Source: Fusicatenibacter sp.
GTDB taxonomy: Bacteria > Bacillota > Clostridia > Lachnospirales > Lachnospiraceae
DNA length: 64,000 nt
Direction of reading: 5' to 3'
Assembly (NCBI GenBank): GCA_022766945.1
Contig: JALEOU010000044.1
Coordinates: 1-64,000 of the forward strand
Within the stretch, counting starts at the first letter, position 1; each line of letters opens with the position of its first letter. The notes below the pieces were generated by a model. The model was not told the origin of the DNA. It made no database searches and was given only the letters and a program-made list of their open reading frames with translations. Shown here in pieces: positions 62,308-64,000 of the stretch. The translations under genes and the position numbers were made by a program.

Positions 62308-63252
62308 TCAAATCAATGCAAACGTTTTTAAAAGATACAGCCAAAACGTCAGAGTAAAAGCACTCCCGCAGGTGGTCAGCATTACCGTGTTTGCTGTCAG
62401 AGAGCCTTCATGTCCCATATTTTTTGCCATCACAAAACAAGTGACCGTCGTTGCGGACCCTAACATCACAAGAATCGCGATCAGTTTTTCCTCCCTGAAT
62501 CCAAGAGCAATCGCGATGGGAAGAAATACCGCAGCAAGTCCAACCAGCTTAATCAAAGCAGCTGCAATCCCCGGTTTCAGATTCTTTGCTGCACTTTTCG
62601 CCTGAAAGGAGGCTCCCATTGCGATCAGCCCCAAAGGAGTGGCCAGAACTGCAAGATTCTGAACCGTTTTTGCCAGAATCGGCGGCTTTGGTATCCGAAG
62701 TACCGACCAGATCAGGCCGATCACTATTCCAAGGATAATCGGATTCGTCACAATTCCTTTGAGGGTTTTTTTCACAAATTTTCCATCGATAGGTTCTCTT
62801 TTCGGGCTGAACACAGAGAGCACCACGACCGCCATTACATTGTAGAGAGGTACACTGCTGATAATCATCAGCGGAGCCATCCCGGAGTTTCCATAAATAT
62901 TCTGAATAAATGCAATTCCGAGAATCGCTGCACTGCTTCGGTAGGATGCCTGAATAAATTCACCCTGAAGTGTCCTGTCTTTCAGGCAAAAGGATAATGC
63001 CCAGACCGCCAGGATGGACAGCATCGTCGCCACAAAGCAAAAGAGGACAAAACGCGTATCCCATACCGTAAAGAAATCAGAATCTGAAAGATCCGAAAAG
63101 AGCAGTACCGGAAGCGCAATTTTGAATACAAATCGATTCAGCTTTTCCGTAAATGTCTCGTCCAGAATACCCACCTTCCGAAACAGAAGTCCCAGGAGCA
63201 TAGTCAGGAAAATGGGCATCGTGGCATTCAGACTGAAAATCAGATTTTCCAT
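62308..63252 (-). CDS. AEC-family (auxin efflux carrier-like) transporter
   Basis: A 314-residue membrane protein with about ten helices. It starts [32 protein letters not shown], the common opening of bacterial AEC permeases. The C-terminal half has the NPIILGIVIGLIW and ATPLGLIAMGASF stretches. AEC proteins often carry organic acids such as malate or malonate, which would suit the neighbouring decarboxylase operon, but the substrate is unknown. The start at 63252 overlaps the stop of the reductase gene; the ORF-track start is inside that gene. Confidence 0.87.
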   Translation of the reverse strand: MENLIFSLNATMPIFLTMLLGLLFRKVGILDETFTEKLNRFVFKIALPVLLFSDLSDSDFFTVWDTRFVLFCFVATMLSILAVWALSFCLKDRTLQGEFIQASYRSSAAILGIAFIQNIYGNSGMAPLMIISSVPLYNVMAVVVLSVFSPKREPIDGKFVKKTLKGIVTNPIILGIVIGLIWSVLRIPKPPILAKTVQNLAVLATPLGLIAMGASFQAKSAAKNLKPGIAAALIKLVGLAAVFLPIAIALGFREEKLIAILVMLGSATTVTCFVMAKNMGHEGSLTANTVMLTTCGSAFTLTFWLYLLKTFALI

Positions 63253-64000
63253 TACATCGGCTTCCCTGCAAGGACTTCCTGGTAATCCTTGTAGTTCTCT
63301 TCCAGAAGTTTCGGTGTATTTAGACCGTAGGGACACTTCTTCCTGCATGCTCCGCAGTGCAGGCATCCCTCAATCTTTTTCATCATCTCCTGGGCCTTCG
63401 GTGTAAGCCAATTTGCTGAGGGTGAGCGCCGTAAAAGAAGACTCATACGGGCACAGGTATTGATTTCAATTCCTGCAGGACACGGCATACAGTATCCGCA
63501 TCCACGGCAGAAGTTACCGGAGAGCTGCTCTTTATCTCTTCGAATGATCTCTTCTATCGTTTCATCCATTGCCGGAGGACACTGGATATATCCGAGAAAC
63601 TCGTCCAGCTCACGTTCTCTTTGTACACCCCAGATCGGCAAAACGTTCTCATACTGATCCTCAAATGCATAAGCAGCAGCCGAATTGGTGATCAGACCGC
63701 CGGACAGTGCTTTCATTGCAATAAATCCCATATTCTTCTCTTTGCATTTCTCCACCAGAGAAATCTCTGCCGGCGTCGCAAGATAGCAGAAGGGGAACTG
63801 CAGTGTTTCATACAGACCGGACCCGATGATTTCTTCTGCTACGTTAAGCCGGTGATTTGTTATTCCAATGTGACGAATTTTTCCCTGCGCTTTCGCCTCC
63901 ACCATAGCCTCATACAAGCCGGTACCATCACCCGGGTGCGGACAAAACGAGGGATTATGGAACTGATAGATATCTATGTAATCCGTCCGGAGAAGCCGAA
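63252..64000 (-). CDS. ferredoxin-type aldo/keto reductase, C-terminal part (partial)
   Basis: The frame stays open to the window edge, so the ATG at 63917 in the ORF track is internal. Upstream residues read [17 protein letters not shown], a conserved aldo/keto reductase strand with the substrate-pocket region. Then come [10 protein letters not shown] and [13 protein letters not shown], and a C-terminal double-cluster ferredoxin region [14 protein letters not shown]...[15 protein letters not shown]. This is the aldo/keto reductase branch with a 4Fe-4S C-terminus. The substrate is unknown; it is co-transcribed with the AEC transporter. Confidence 0.88.
   Translation of the reverse strand, partial: RLLRTDYIDIYQFHNPSFCPHPGDGTGLYEAMVEAKAQGKIRHIGITNHRLNVAEEIIGSGLYETLQFPFCYLATPAEISLVEKCKEKNMGFIAMKALSGGLITNSAAAYAFEDQYENVLPIWGVQRERELDEFLGYIQCPPAMDETIEEIIRRDKEQLSGNFCRGCGYCMPCPAGIEINTCARMSLLLRRSPSANWLTPKAQEMMKKIEGCLHCGACRKKCPYGLNTPKLLEENYKDYQEVLAGKPM

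Overview
The window looks like a chromosome segment of a gut-type Clostridia, most likely Lachnospiraceae. I infer this from the anaerobic (cobalt-early) B12 route with CbiK and CbiG, a monomeric [FeFe] hydrogenase, a Na+-pump decarboxylase, T-box leaders on tyrS and leuA, a Spo0A-type regulator and moderate GC. Nearly all genes lie on the minus strand. The plus-strand genes are cbiK, two LysR regulators and a stand-alone Spo0A C-terminal-domain protein.

Layout. 1-4.7 kb: start of rpsU, alaS, and tyrS behind a tyrosine T-box. 4.7-7.5 kb: a PepSY lipoprotein, response regulator and histidine kinase operon. 7.6-11.4 kb: a CGGC-domain protein and a BtuFCD-like corrinoid importer under a cobalamin riboswitch, with cbiK divergent. 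12.4-15.1 kb: aspA with a malic-enzyme remnant at its 3' end and a divergent LysR gene. 15.1-32.2 kb: a tightly coupled tetrapyrrole/corrin operon, hemA-hemC/cobA/hemD-hemL-cbiD-L-F-G-H-JET-A-B-cobD-cbiP-cbiC, containing two triple-domain fusions. 32.4-34.1 kb: a membrane-anchored MutS-like ATPase. 34.2-39.5 kb: three TasA/camelysin-like secreted proteins and a Cna_B-type surface protein behind a long structured leader. 39.6-45.6 kb: the nucleotide-loop genes cobT-cobU-cobS-cobU paralogue-cobC-amidohydrolase, led by a repeat-rich SleB-like wall hydrolase. 45.9-57.3 kb: thrC, leuA with a leucine T-box, tRNA-Pro, leuCD with a LysR gene, ilvN and ilvC, interspersed with gene relics and dispersed inverted-repeat elements. 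57.4-64 kb: a group B-like [FeFe] hydrogenase, a Lon-like AAA+ ATPase without protease domain, the membrane subunits of a Na+-pump decarboxylase behind a yybP-ykoY-like leader, an AEC transporter and a ferredoxin-type aldo/keto reductase.

Together the B12 blocks take glutamyl-tRNA to uroporphyrinogen III, precorrin-2, cobyric acid, cobinamide and finished cobamide, and also import corrinoids. hemB, a precorrin-2 dehydrogenase, a corrinoid adenosyltransferase, a cobalt transporter and lower-base synthesis genes are not seen here. Only the importer carries a recognisable cobalamin riboswitch.

The most interesting items are the Spo0A-C-only regulator with three 0A-box-like sites spaced exactly 10 bp apart, the yybP-ykoY-like element on a sodium-pump operon, the TasA-like/Cna_B module without a local signal peptidase or sortase, the degenerate CobU paralogue and the amidohydrolase in the cob operon, the membrane MutS-like protein, and the inverted-repeat family ending in GTTACTGTTCAGA. 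All calls come from reading the sequence; no database search was run.
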